From contig CAVSBE010000001.1 of the NCBI GenBank assembly GCA_963726135.1, positions 186,001 through 250,000 of the forward strand: a DNA stretch of 64,000 nt, read 5' to 3'. Positions 28,543 through 36,546 of this stretch are shown here, one piece after another. The DNA comes from Bog-473 sp963726135 (GTDB lineage: Bacteria; Actinomycetota; Acidimicrobiia; Acidimicrobiales; RAAP-2). Within the stretch, counting starts at the first letter, position 1. Each line of letters opens with the position of its first letter. The notes under the pieces were generated by a model. That model made no database searches and was not told the origin of the DNA. It saw only the letters and a list, made by a program, of their open reading frames with translations. The translations under genes were made by a program, and so were the position numbers.

Positions 28543-28557
28543 CTGACGGGGCGTCAG
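28543..28557. promoter_or_regulatory. 15-bp palindrome, candidate operator in the fadE30/amidohydrolase divergent promoter
   Basis: CTGACG-GGG-CGTCAG is a perfect dyad 36 bp upstream of the fadE30 start and 80 bp upstream of the amidohydrolase start. Such sites usually bind TetR-family repressors that sense acyl-CoA. It does not resemble the mycobacterial KstR2 box (CAAG-N-CTTG type), so a different regulator is inferred. Confidence 0.5.
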
Positions 28558-28636
28558 GTGCCCGCCGGGTGCCACCCGCCGAGTGCTGGAATACTCGGGT
28601 CCGCAGCGCGCGTGCAGGCGCAGAAGGGAGGGTGCC

Positions 28637-29845
28637 GTGCCGTACTCCGAGGGACGGGTGGTCCACGACGCCGACGCCCACATCATGGAGACGCCGACCT
28701 GGCTGCGTGACCACGCCGAGGCCGCCTTCCGGGACCGGCTACCCGTGCTGAGCTACCCCGGCGGGAACGAATTGCGCCAGACCGGCGATCCCGCCACCCA
28801 GCAGCGCGACCTGATCGCCGCCTTCGACACGTTGCGGGCCCGCCATGCCTCGGCCGAGTACCGTGCCGACGAGGAGGCCGAGATCATGGCGCGCAAGAAT
28901 TTCGCGGCGACGGGGGCCTTCATCGCCGAGGATCGCCCACGCGCCCTCGACCTCCTCGGCTTCTCGAGCCAGCTCGTCTTCAACACGTTCCACAACGGCC
29001 GGCTGCACGACTTGGAGCATGCCGGCGACGCCGACCTGGCCTATGCCGCGGCCCGCGCCCACAACCGGGGCATGCTCGAGTTCTGCTCCGTCGACCCCCG
29101 CCTGCTGCCTTCCCTGTACGTCCCCCTGGCCGACCCCGAGCGCGCCGCGGCGGCCGCGCGCGACGCCCTCGACCAGGGTGCCGCCGCGCTGCTGGTCGCC
29201 TCCGGTTGCCCACCGGGGTTCTCGCCCAGCCACACCGACCTCTTCGCGGTCTGGGCACAGGCCCAGGAGGCGGGCGTCCCCGTCGTGTTCCACGTGGGCG
29301 GGACGGGCACCCTCGTCGATCCGGGCTACTTCGTCAACGGCAAGCCGGTGCCGCCCGACTTCCACGGGGGTGAAGAGAACTTCCGCTCCGTCGACTACAT
29401 GGGCATCCCGGTTCCCCCGGCCCAGACCCTGGCGACGCTGATCTTCGACGGGGTGCTCGAGCGGTTCCCCGATCTGCGCGTCGGCGTGATAGAGCAGGGT
29501 GCCATCTGGATGCCGTCGTGGCTGCGGCAGATGGAGTCCGCCTTCGAAGCGTTCGTGCGCCACGAGGAGCGCCTGCAGTCGCTGTCGCTCCGGCCGAGCG
29601 ACTACGTGCACCGGCAGGTGCGCTTCACCCCCTACCCGACGGAGGACGTCGGGTGGATCGTGTCCCAGTCCGGGCCCGACCTCGTGATGTTCTCGTCCGA
29701 CTACCCGCATGTGGAGGGGGGCCGCAAGCCCCTGGAGCGCTTCGAGGCGTCGCTCGGCGACGCCGGTGAGGACATACGCCGGCAGTTCTACGCCGACAAC
29801 TTCCTCTTCCTCATGGGCCGCGCCGCCCACGCGTTGGCGGCCTGA
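28637..29845 (+). CDS. Amidohydrolase 2 family metal-dependent hydrolase
   Basis: The 402-residue TIM-barrel protein begins with DADAHIMETPTWL, the first metal-binding DxH motif. VPVVFHVGGTGTL holds the next His, and MFSSDYPHVEGGRKPLERF holds the final Asp typical of the ACMSD/uracil-decarboxylase branch of amidohydrolases. The GTG at 28637 follows GAAGGGAGG at a good distance. Family members hydrolyse or decarboxylate cyclic compounds. It is divergent from the fadE30 operon and shares its palindrome, so a role in the same catabolic pathway is plausible but unproven. Confidence 0.8.
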   Translation: MPYSEGRVVHDADAHIMETPTWLRDHAEAAFRDRLPVLSYPGGNELRQTGDPATQQRDLIAAFDTLRARHASAEYRADEEAEIMARKNFAATGAFIAEDRPRALDLLGFSSQLVFNTFHNGRLHDLEHAGDADLAYAAARAHNRGMLEFCSVDPRLLPSLYVPLADPERAAAAARDALDQGAAALLVASGCPPGFSPSHTDLFAVWAQAQEAGVPVVFHVGGTGTLVDPGYFVNGKPVPPDFHGGEENFRSVDYMGIPVPPAQTLATLIFDGVLERFPDLRVGVIEQGAIWMPSWLRQMESAFEAFVRHEERLQSLSLRPSDYVHRQVRFTPYPTEDVGWIVSQSGPDLVMFSSDYPHVEGGRKPLERFEASLGDAGEDIRRQFYADNFLFLMGRAAHALAA

Positions 29846-29917
29846 CCGTGCGCACGGGCGAAATACCTCTGCCCGCGGACCGGTTGCAACAACGGAGGGG
29901 AGGAGAAGGCGTTGCCG

Positions 29918-30367
29918 ATGTTCACACGCAGGACTGACAAACGGGACGGTACGGTGTTCGCGGTCATCAAGCCCGACGAGGAGTGGAAGGACCAGCTCAC
30001 GCCAGAGCAGTACCGGGTGCTCCGCCGCGCCGGTACGGAGCCCGCCTGGTCGGGGGCGTTGCTCCACGTCGACGGCACGGGCGTGTTCCGCTGTGCCGGC
30101 TGCGATGCCGAGCTGTTCGACACCGACGCGAAATTCGACTCGGGATCGGGCTGGCCGAGCTTCGACCGTGCCCTCGCTGCCGGCACGATCGTCGAACGGA
30201 AGGACCGTGGCTTCGGGATGACGCGGACCGAGATCCTCTGCGCCCGGTGCGGCGGCCACCTGGGGCACGTGTTCCCCGACGGCCCCACCGACACCGGGTT
30301 GCGCTACTGCGTCAACTCTCTCTCCCTCACCTACCAGCCGGACGCCGGGGACAGCGCCACCGACTGA
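29918..30367 (+). CDS. msrB: Peptide-methionine (R)-S-oxide reductase
   Basis: MsrB repairs oxidised methionine. The 149-residue protein has the structural zinc cysteines FRCAGCDAELFD and ILCARCGGHLGHVF, the substrate motif SGSGWPSF and the catalytic cysteine in RYCVNSLSLTY. The second (recycling) cysteine often found as GCGWPSF is replaced by Ser, so regeneration probably uses another mechanism. An in-frame TTG at 29912 is a possible earlier start behind GGGGAGGAG. Its end overlaps the convergent small gene by 37 bp. Confidence 0.93.
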   Translation: MFTRRTDKRDGTVFAVIKPDEEWKDQLTPEQYRVLRRAGTEPAWSGALLHVDGTGVFRCAGCDAELFDTDAKFDSGSGWPSFDRALAAGTIVERKDRGFGMTRTEILCARCGGHLGHVFPDGPTDTGLRYCVNSLSLTYQPDAGDSATD

Positions 30368-30686
30368 TCCGGGGCCAACCGCGCCTCGACGGCGCGGAAC
30401 AGCGCCTCGAGGCGCTCCGCCTCGCTGCCGAGTCCGAGCCGGCGCAGCAGCGTCCCGCCCAGCGCCAATGCGCCGCAGATCTCGACGACCTCGTCCCTCA
30501 GGAAGTCGATCGGCGCCCCTGACGCTGGTGTGCGCGCACCCGGGCCCCGAGCAGGGCGACCAGGAGGGCGGGGACCGTCGCTGTCACGACCAGCGTCGCC
30601 GGGTCGGTCATCACTCGTGTCGCCACACGGACGAGAACGGCGGTCGCGGCCGGCCAGGCCGTCGTGGTGATCAGCCAGGGTGACAC
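30331..30686 (-). CDS. Small two-helix membrane protein of unknown function, frameshifted
   Basis: The frame from GTG 30686 begins directly after the ssb stop and encodes two hydrophobic segments (WLITTTAWPAATAVLVRVA and LVVTATVPALLVALLGARV). It stops at 30498. A second frame continues with a helical, acidic segment (IDFLRDEVVEICGALALGGTLLRRLGLGSEAERLEALFRAVEARL) to 30331. Joined, they give a plausible protein of about 118 residues; the break is near 30510. Two overlapping small genes are the alternative. The family is not recognised. Spacing suggests co-transcription with ssb. Confidence 0.5.
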
Positions 30687-31112
30687 TCACGCCTCGACCG
30701 GCATCGCGTCCGACGCCGCCTCGCCCTCGGCCCCGTCAGGTGCCACCGCGCCGCGTCGTTCCACCTTGTGGACGTCGGCCGTGGCGAAGCGCAGGCTCGC
30801 ACCGACCTCGTCCGCCGTGATCTCGACCTTGGACCGGTGCTCCCCCTCCTCGGTCTCCCAGCTCCGCTGCTCCAGTCGGCCGGTCACGACGACCCGCATG
30901 CCTTTGGTGAGGCTGAGCGCGACGTTCTCGGCCAGGTCCCGCCAGCAGATGACGTCGAAGAACGACGTGGACTCCTGCCACTCCTGGGTCGCCCGGTCCT
31001 GCCAGCGGCGGTTGACCGCGACCCCGAGCTGGGCGGTTGCCTGCCCCTCCCTCGTGTAGCGGATCTCGGGCTCGCGGGTGAGGTTCCCGGTGATCGTGGT
31101 GGTGTTGGCCAT
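30687..31112 (-). CDS. ssb: Single-stranded DNA-binding protein
   Basis: The 141-residue protein starts MANTTTITGNLTREPEIRYTREGQATAQLGVAVNRRWQD, a classical OB-fold SSB start, and carries FFDVICWRDLAENVALSLTKGMRVVVTGRLEQRSWE. The C-terminal third is acidic and disordered but ends in DAMPVEA rather than the DDDIPF-like tip that recruits repair proteins. It is also not flanked by rpsF and rpsR as the main actinobacterial ssb is. This suggests a second, specialised SSB rather than the housekeeping copy. Confidence 0.88.
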   Translation of the reverse strand: MANTTTITGNLTREPEIRYTREGQATAQLGVAVNRRWQDRATQEWQESTSFFDVICWRDLAENVALSLTKGMRVVVTGRLEQRSWETEEGEHRSKVEITADEVGASLRFATADVHKVERRGAVAPDGAEGEAASDAMPVEA

Positions 31113-31229
31113 CGCATGCCTCGCTTTCGTCGCGCCCCCCTTCGAGGGACGCGACCCAGCATGGGGAGTGGGCCTTGCCGCGAACCTTGCCGGAACCCTC
31201 ACCGGGCTCGCCCTCGCGACGGAGGACGC

Positions 31230-31451
31230 TCAGGTCTTGGGTTTCTGCCCCAGGACGCGCAGGACGAACGCGCCGAAGCGTCCCGGCGGCTTGTGCCCGT
31301 GATGGTCGGCCGAGTGCCCGTAGCGCGAGCCGTAGACACCGCCGCCGCCGCCGGTCAGGCCGGCGGCCGGGAGGGTGTTGGGCTCCTCGTACTTGGGAAC
31401 CTTGGACAACCGGCGCCGCGGTTTCCTGGACTTGTCACCGGCGCTTCCCAT
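31230..31451 (-). CDS. Small basic glycine-rich protein of unknown function
   Basis: The 73-residue protein starts MGSAGDKSRKPRRRLSKVPKY and contains LTGGGGGVYGSRYGHSADHHGHKPPG, then a short hydrophobic end FGAFVLRVLGQ. It has no recognised domain. The His-rich GHSADHHGHK stretch could bind metal. The start overlaps the end of the upstream small membrane protein by 17 bp, and codon use matches neighbours, which supports a real gene. Function unknown. Confidence 0.5.
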   Translation of the reverse strand: MGSAGDKSRKPRRRLSKVPKYEEPNTLPAAGLTGGGGGVYGSRYGHSADHHGHKPPGRFGAFVLRVLGQKPKT

Positions 31452-31671
31452 TGCGCCAGTCTTGCCCAGAACGTCCCGCCGGCGCTTGCATGTGCCCGCC
31501 GATCACGTAGCAGATGACGCCGAGCACGAGCGACCCCACGATGATGGAGCGCACGATCGTCGTCTCGAGGGGAGTCGGTGCCCCGCTCGAGCTGATCTCG
31601 GCGAATCCCCCGCCGATCACCAGCGCCGCCAGGGCCACGACACCGCAGAGCAGAGAGGCCTTACGCGGCAC
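31435..31671 (-). CDS. Small two-helix membrane protein of unknown function
   Basis: The 78-residue protein from GTG 31671 has two predicted membrane helices (ASLLCGVVALAALVIGGGFA and TTIVRSIIVGSLVLGVICYVIGGHM) joined by a short loop and a basic C-terminus DWRNGKRR. It lies between the MerR gene and the Gly-rich small protein, all on the minus strand. The family is not recognised. An alternative upstream start would overlap the MerR gene. Confidence 0.5.
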   Translation of the reverse strand: MPRKASLLCGVVALAALVIGGGFAEISSSGAPTPLETTIVRSIIVGSLVLGVICYVIGGHMQAPAGRSGQDWRNGKRR

Positions 31672-31724
31672 GTTGCAGAAGAACCGTGACTGTGACCGAT
31701 CGGGCGTCGGGCCGGCGCGACCCG

Positions 31725-32159
31725 TCACCGCGCCTGCGCCTCGGGGCGCATCGGGGCGGCGCCCGCGTGCACGGGGAGGGCAGCGTCGAGCGCGGAACGG
31801 AAATGCTCGCAGTCAAAGACGTTGCGGCTCGGGCATTGCAGCGCATGGTCGAGTCGGTCCGCCAGCGCTCCGAGATGCTCGGCCCGGGCCCGCAGCTCGT
31901 CGCGTTCGCGCGCCGCGAAGGACTTCCACGAGGAGCGGCCGCCCGTGGCCAGCAGCTCCTTGATCTCCTCGAGCGAGAACCCGGCCTGCCGGCAGATCGC
32001 AACGACGGCCAGCGTGGTCAGGACGTCCGGCGGGAACTGCCGGCGCAGACCCTTGCGATCGACGCTCGCGATGATCTCCTCGCGCTCGTAGAAGCGCAGC
32101 GCCGAGGCCGCCATCCCCGAGCGCGCCGCCACCTCGCCGATGTCGAGCAGACCGGGCAT
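31725..32159 (-). CDS. MerR-family transcriptional regulator
   Basis: The 144-residue protein opens with LLDIGEVAARSGMAASALRFYEREEII, the MerR winged-helix DNA-binding domain, followed by GLRRQFPPDVLTTLAVVAICRQAGFSLEEIKELLA and a dimerising coiled coil (ERDELRARAEHLGALADRLDHAL). The only cysteines in the effector region are in LQCPSRNVFDCEHF, so metal, thiol or redox sensing is possible. The ATG lies beside a 20-bp palindrome shared with the divergent methyltransferase, so it probably controls both genes. Confidence 0.85.
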   Translation of the reverse strand: MPGLLDIGEVAARSGMAASALRFYEREEIIASVDRKGLRRQFPPDVLTTLAVVAICRQAGFSLEEIKELLATGGRSSWKSFAARERDELRARAEHLGALADRLDHALQCPSRNVFDCEHFRSALDAALPVHAGAAPMRPEAQAR

Positions 32160-32161
32160 TG

Positions 32162-32181
32162 ACTTGAAGTGTACTTCAAGT
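32162..32181. promoter_or_regulatory. MerR-type operator palindrome between divergent genes
   Basis: ACTTGAAGT-GT-ACTTCAAGT has perfect 9-bp arms. It begins 3 bp from the MerR start and ends 9 bp before the methyltransferase ATG. A TTGACT at 32159-32164 resembles a -35 element, with the palindrome filling a 19-bp spacer, the geometry MerR regulators use. Both transcripts would be nearly leaderless. Confidence 0.6.
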
Positions 32182-32190
32182 GATTGGGTG

Positions 32191-32808
32191 ATGGCCATGG
32201 ACACCGCGACGACGGGATTCGAGGGCGTGCCGGGCCGGTTGGCTGCCGCCGTGATGGCCCGTCTGAACCGGGACATGGAGGTGGCCGCTCTGGACGAGCT
32301 CGCGCCCGCCGCTGGCGACTCGGTGCTCTCCGTCGGCTTCGGGCCAGGCGTCGGAATCGCGGTGCTCGCCGGGCGTGTCAGTCACGGGCAGGTTGCGGGC
32401 ATCGACCCATCGGCGGCCATGGTCTCGGTGGCACGGCGGCGCAACCGCGCCGCGATCGACACGGGTCGCGTGCGGCTCGTGGAGGCCGGGGTGGCGTCGA
32501 TCCCGTGGCCCGGCGCGGCCTTCTCCGGTGTGGTGGCGGTCAACAGCATGCAGCTGTGGGACCCGCTCGACGTGGCCCTGCGCGAAGTCGCCCGCGTCCT
32601 CGCACCCGGAGGCTGGCTCGTCGCCCTCACGCACCGCTGGGCCATTGAGAAACGCGCGCCGCTCGATCGGTGGATCGACGCCACGGGCGTCCTCCTCCGT
32701 GACTGTGGCCTGGTCGAGATCAGGCAAACGACGGCGCCGTTCCGCTCGGGCAAGGGCCTCGTGCTCCGAGCGCGGATGCCCCTTGACGGCAACCCGATGG
32801 CACCCTGA
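32191..32808 (+). CDS. SAM-dependent class I methyltransferase
   Basis: The 205-residue protein has motif I VLSVGFGPGVGIAVLA (E/DxGxGxG class, here GFGPGVG), an acidic residue after the second strand (GIDPSAAMVSVARRRN) and GGWLVALTHRW after motif III. The substrate is not evident. ATG 32191 is used; ATG 32197 is two codons in. It is divergent from the MerR regulator and very likely its target. Confidence 0.8.
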   Translation: MAMDTATTGFEGVPGRLAAAVMARLNRDMEVAALDELAPAAGDSVLSVGFGPGVGIAVLAGRVSHGQVAGIDPSAAMVSVARRRNRAAIDTGRVRLVEAGVASIPWPGAAFSGVVAVNSMQLWDPLDVALREVARVLAPGGWLVALTHRWAIEKRAPLDRWIDATGVLLRDCGLVEIRQTTAPFRSGKGLVLRARMPLDGNPMAP

Positions 32809-32839
32809 CCCAGCCGATCAGGCAGTAGGTTGCCCGACG

Positions 32840-34799
32840 ATGGGGGATTCGGTCGGGAGCCTCACCTTCGTACCCGGTGCCGCCGAGGAGGACGACGTGC
32901 CGGCGGCCGACACGCCGGCCACGCGCAGCAGCCGCTGGCGTTTCTGGTTGTCGCCCCCTGACCAGCCCCGCTGGGCCAGGCCGTCGCTCCTCATCGTCGC
33001 GGCACTGGCGGCCCTCTCCTACGGCTGGGGCATGGGGGACGCCACGCTCGAGACCTTCTACGGCGCGGCGGCGCGCAGCATGTCGCAGAGCTGGCACAAC
33101 TTCTTCTTCGCCGCCTTCGATCCGTGGGGCACGGTCTCGGTCGACAAGCTCCCGGGCGCCTTCTGGGTCCAGGCGCTGTCCGTGCGGATCTTCGGCTTCC
33201 ACGTCTGGGCCATCGCCCTGCCCCAGGTGGTGGAGGGCGCGCTGACGGTGTTGGTCCTGTACCGCACGGTGCGTCGCGTGGGGGGTCCCGCTGCCGGCCT
33301 CGCCGCGGCGGTCGCCCTGGCCGCCACCCCGGTCACGATCCTGCTCAACCGGGGCAACATCTCGGACTCGCTGCTGATCCTGCTGCTGGTCCTTGCCGCC
33401 GATGCCACGACCGCGGCGTTCACGACAGGCCGAGTGCGATCCCTCGTCGTCGCCGGCGTCTGGGTCGGTCTCGCCTTCCAGGCCAAGATGCTGCAGGCCT
33501 GGTTGGTCCTCCCCGCGCTCTACCTCGCCTACGTCCTGGCCGCTCCGGCAGTCGAGTTGGTGCGCCGTCTCGGTCATGTCGCGGTCTCCATCCTCGTCGT
33601 CGTCGTCGTCTCGCTGAGCTGGATGTGCGTCGTCACCCTCGTGCCGGCTCACGACCGGCCCTACGTCGACGCCAGCTGCGACAACTCCGTGTTCAGCCAG
33701 GTATTCCTCTACAACGGCGCGGACAGGCTCACCGGCAACACGCTGGACCAGCCCGGGTGCAACCCGGCACCAGCGCCCGTGCGAGCCTCGCCCAAGGTCC
33801 ATGCCGCCACCGTGGCGGTGCCGCGCGGCCCGGGCCGCTTCCTCAACGGCGCCTTCGGCCGCGACGGCGACTGGTTGCTGCTGCCCGCCGCCGTGGCCCT
33901 CGTCGGCATCCTGGTGACGCGCCGGCGGGAGCCCCGCACCGACGCGCTGCGAGCCGCTGCCGTGCTGTGGGCCGCCTGGCTGTTCCTCACCTGGAGCTTC
34001 TTTGCCTCGTCCCACTTCATCAACTCGTACTATCTCGCCGCGCTCGGCGCCACCGATCGCCGCGCTCTGCGGCATGGGGCTCGCGGTGGCCTGGCAGCTG
34101 CGCGACCGCCGCAACGTGCGCGCCGTCCTCGGCGGCACGGTCGTGGCCAGCACCGCCTACGAGCTCTACCTGCTGCCGTCTGACGCCGGGCTCCGACCCT
34201 GGATCCTGGCCACGACCCTGGTCCTCGCACTGGCCGCGGTCTCGGTCGTTGCCGCCTCCCTGTGGCCGCGCCGGCCGTCGTGGACTCTGCGGTCCGCCGT
34301 CGGCCTTTCCGCTGCGGCGCTCGTCGTCGGTTCGGTCTGGGCCTCGGCCACGGTCGTGGCGGCGCAGCTCGGGCCCTTCGACTCGCCCTACCAGCCGGCC
34401 AGCGTCACGGCCCACGACCGAGCGGCCAACGCCGAGTCGGCCGCAATCAACGCGGGTCTCGTGCGTGCCGCAGCGCGAGTCGCCCCCTCGGTGAGCGTCA
34501 TCACGTCGGAGACCTCGTCGGGGTCGAGCGTCCCGATCCTCGCCACGGGCCGTGAGTTCCTCCCTGTCGGCGGGTTCACCGGACGGGCGCCGACCCCCAG
34601 CCTGGCCCAATTCGTCGATGACGTGTGGCACGGGAGGGTCGCCCTCGTGCTGGCGGCGGTGGCACCGCGCACCCGCAATCCCGACCTGGTCTGGGCCATC
34701 GCCCACTGCCCTCGCCAGCCCTACCGCGGACCGGACAGTCAGATCGGCGGGCGCACCATGTGGTTCTTCACCTGCTCGCCGGCGGACGCCTCGAGCTGA
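32840..34799 (+). CDS. GT39-family membrane glycosyltransferase (mannosyltransferase-like), frameshifted
   Basis: This is an integral membrane GT-C enzyme of about 652 residues using polyprenyl-phosphate sugars. After an N-terminal tail it shows the first loop acidic motif (GMGDATLETFYGAAARSMSQSWHNFFFAAFDPWGTVSVDKLPGAFW), then multiple helices, PVTILLNRGNISDSLLILLLVLA and GLAFQAKMLQAWLVLPAL. These are typical of YkcB/ArnT-like GT39 proteins. A frame change near 34048 (FINSYYLAALG then PIAALCGMGLAVAW) leads to the C-terminal extracytoplasmic domain and a stop at 34797-34799. The sugar and acceptor are unknown. It is convergent to ftsX. Confidence 0.78.
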
Positions 34800-34815
34800 G
34801 CTCTCAGGCGCGCGG

Positions 34816-35703
34816 TCAGACGTCGAGGAATCGCCGGATGGCGATGGCTGAGCCGATGGAGCCGATCGCCATGCCCACGAAGACGACGACCACGTTGGTG
34901 AGCAAGACCTCGGACCCCGTCATGTGCATTGCGGTGAAGATGTTGCTCGTTGTCTTGCCACTGCCCTCATGGTTGATGAAGAGGTAGACGAAATAGACCA
35001 CGACCGCCGCCAGCATGGAACCGATGAAACCCTGCAGGAGACCCTCGGACATGAACGGCACCCGGATGAACCAGTTGGTGGCGCCGACCAGTTTCATGAC
35101 CGACACCTCGCGGCGGCGGGCGAAGATGGCCATGCGGATGGTGTTGAGGATCAGGACGGCTGCCGACACGATCAAGACGATGGCGACCGCCAGGCACACC
35201 CACTTCGAGACGTTGATGACCGTCTCCTCGTTCTTGATCGTCTGCTGGGGCTCGGTCACGGACAGGACTCCCGCGGTGCCATTGAAGGTGCGCTGCACCT
35301 GGGCCGCGTCGGTCAGGGCAACCGGGGTGCACCAGTAGGAGGTCGGCATCTCGGCCTGCGAAGTGGCCTGGAAGACGTCTGAGGGCAGCAGGCGGCGGGC
35401 CTCGGAGAAGTTCCTGGCCTTGTTCCAGTAGGCGCAGGGTTGGACGACGTAGTTCAGCTGGGACAGCTGCGTGCCCACGGCCGAGATCTCCTGGGGGTTG
35501 GCATCGGGTCGCATCCAAACCGTCACCTGGGTGCCCCGCTCGAGGGTCCCGGTGGCGTTGGCCGACCCCTGGCGCAGGAGCAGGGCCGCTCCCACGAGCG
35601 ACAGCGAGACGGCGACGGTCAGGATGGCGGCAATCGTCATGAGCCGGTTGCGCCACAGGTTGGACGCGGTCTCGCGAACCACGTAGTCGACGGAGACCGC
35701 CAT
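34816..35703 (-). CDS. ftsX: Cell division protein FtsX
   Basis: FtsX is the permease-like partner of FtsE that activates peptidoglycan hydrolases at the septum. The 295-residue protein has an N-terminal helix (MTIAAILTVAVSLSLVGAALLL), an extracytoplasmic domain of about 130 residues containing two cysteines, and three C-terminal helices with ARRREVSVMKLVGATNWFIRVPFMSEGLLQGFIG, the FtsX signature. Its ATG lies one base after the ftsE stop. In many actinobacteria smpB follows ftsX; here the next gene is a convergent glycosyltransferase, so that link is broken. Confidence 0.95.
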   Translation of the reverse strand: MAVSVDYVVRETASNLWRNRLMTIAAILTVAVSLSLVGAALLLRQGSANATGTLERGTQVTVWMRPDANPQEISAVGTQLSQLNYVVQPCAYWNKARNFSEARRLLPSDVFQATSQAEMPTSYWCTPVALTDAAQVQRTFNGTAGVLSVTEPQQTIKNEETVINVSKWVCLAVAIVLIVSAAVLILNTIRMAIFARRREVSVMKLVGATNWFIRVPFMSEGLLQGFIGSMLAAVVVYFVYLFINHEGSGKTTSNIFTAMHMTGSEVLLTNVVVVFVGMAIGSIGSAIAIRRFLDV

Positions 35704-35704
35704 G

Positions 35705-36433
35705 TCAGCCCATACCTCCGGCGGCAACCTCGACCGTCTGTTGCGCCGCGCCGTCGAACCCGTACACACCGCGCGCCTGGTCGCGCACCATCATGCCGTT
35801 GCTCAACTCGATGACGCGCCGTCGCATTTTGTCAACGAGCACTTCATCGTGCGTGGCGACCACGACCGTGGTGCCGGTACGGTTGATGCGGTCGAGCAGC
35901 TGCATGATGCCCTGGCTCGTCTGTGGGTCGAGGTTGCCGGTCGGCTCGTCGGCCAGCAAGATGAGGGGCCGGTTGACGAACGCACGTGCCACGGCGACGC
36001 GCTGCTGCTCGCCGCCGGAGAGCTCGTTCGGCAGGTTATCCCTCTTGTTGGCCAGTCCAACCAGGTCCAGCACCTGGGGCACCTGGTTGGACACGACATG
36101 GCGGGGCCGGCCGATCACCTCGAGCGCGAAGGCGACATTCTCGAAGACCGTCTTGTTGGGCAGGAGCCGGAAGTCCTGGAAGACACAGCCGATGTTGCGT
36201 CGTAGATAGGGCACCCGCCACTTGGGCAGTTCGACGATGTTGCGCCCGGCCTCGAGGATCTCGCCGGTGTCGGGGAGCTCCTCCCGCAGGAGCAACCGGA
36301 TGAAGGTCGTCTTGCCCGAGCCGGACGCGCCGACGAGAAAGACGAACTCGCCTTTCTCGATCTCCACCGTGATGTCGCGCAATGCGACGGTCGAGCCCTT
36401 GTAGGTCTTGGTGACGTTGTCGAATCGGATCAT
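35705..36433 (-). CDS. ftsE: Cell division ATP-binding protein FtsE
   Basis: The 242-residue ABC ATPase begins MIRFDNVTKTYKGSTVALRDITVEI. Walker A is GASGSGKTTF, the signature is ELSGGEQQRVAVARAF and Walker B is ILLADEPTGNLD, the last being the FtsE/MacB/LolD subclass mark. It drives FtsX in the divisome. It lies 113 bp downstream of prfB on the same strand, the usual actinobacterial order. Confidence 0.96.
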   Translation of the reverse strand: MIRFDNVTKTYKGSTVALRDITVEIEKGEFVFLVGASGSGKTTFIRLLLREELPDTGEILEAGRNIVELPKWRVPYLRRNIGCVFQDFRLLPNKTVFENVAFALEVIGRPRHVVSNQVPQVLDLVGLANKRDNLPNELSGGEQQRVAVARAFVNRPLILLADEPTGNLDPQTSQGIMQLLDRINRTGTTVVVATHDEVLVDKMRRRVIELSNGMMVRDQARGVYGFDGAAQQTVEVAAGGMG

Positions 36434-36546
36434 CAGTGAGAGAGGTTTTGCCCCGGCCGCGGAAGGGACGCCCCCTCGATCCTACTTTCTCCGCATTGCG
36501 GTTACGGGTCAGCAGCTCCGGTGCAGGTCACAGCCGTCCGAGCTCG

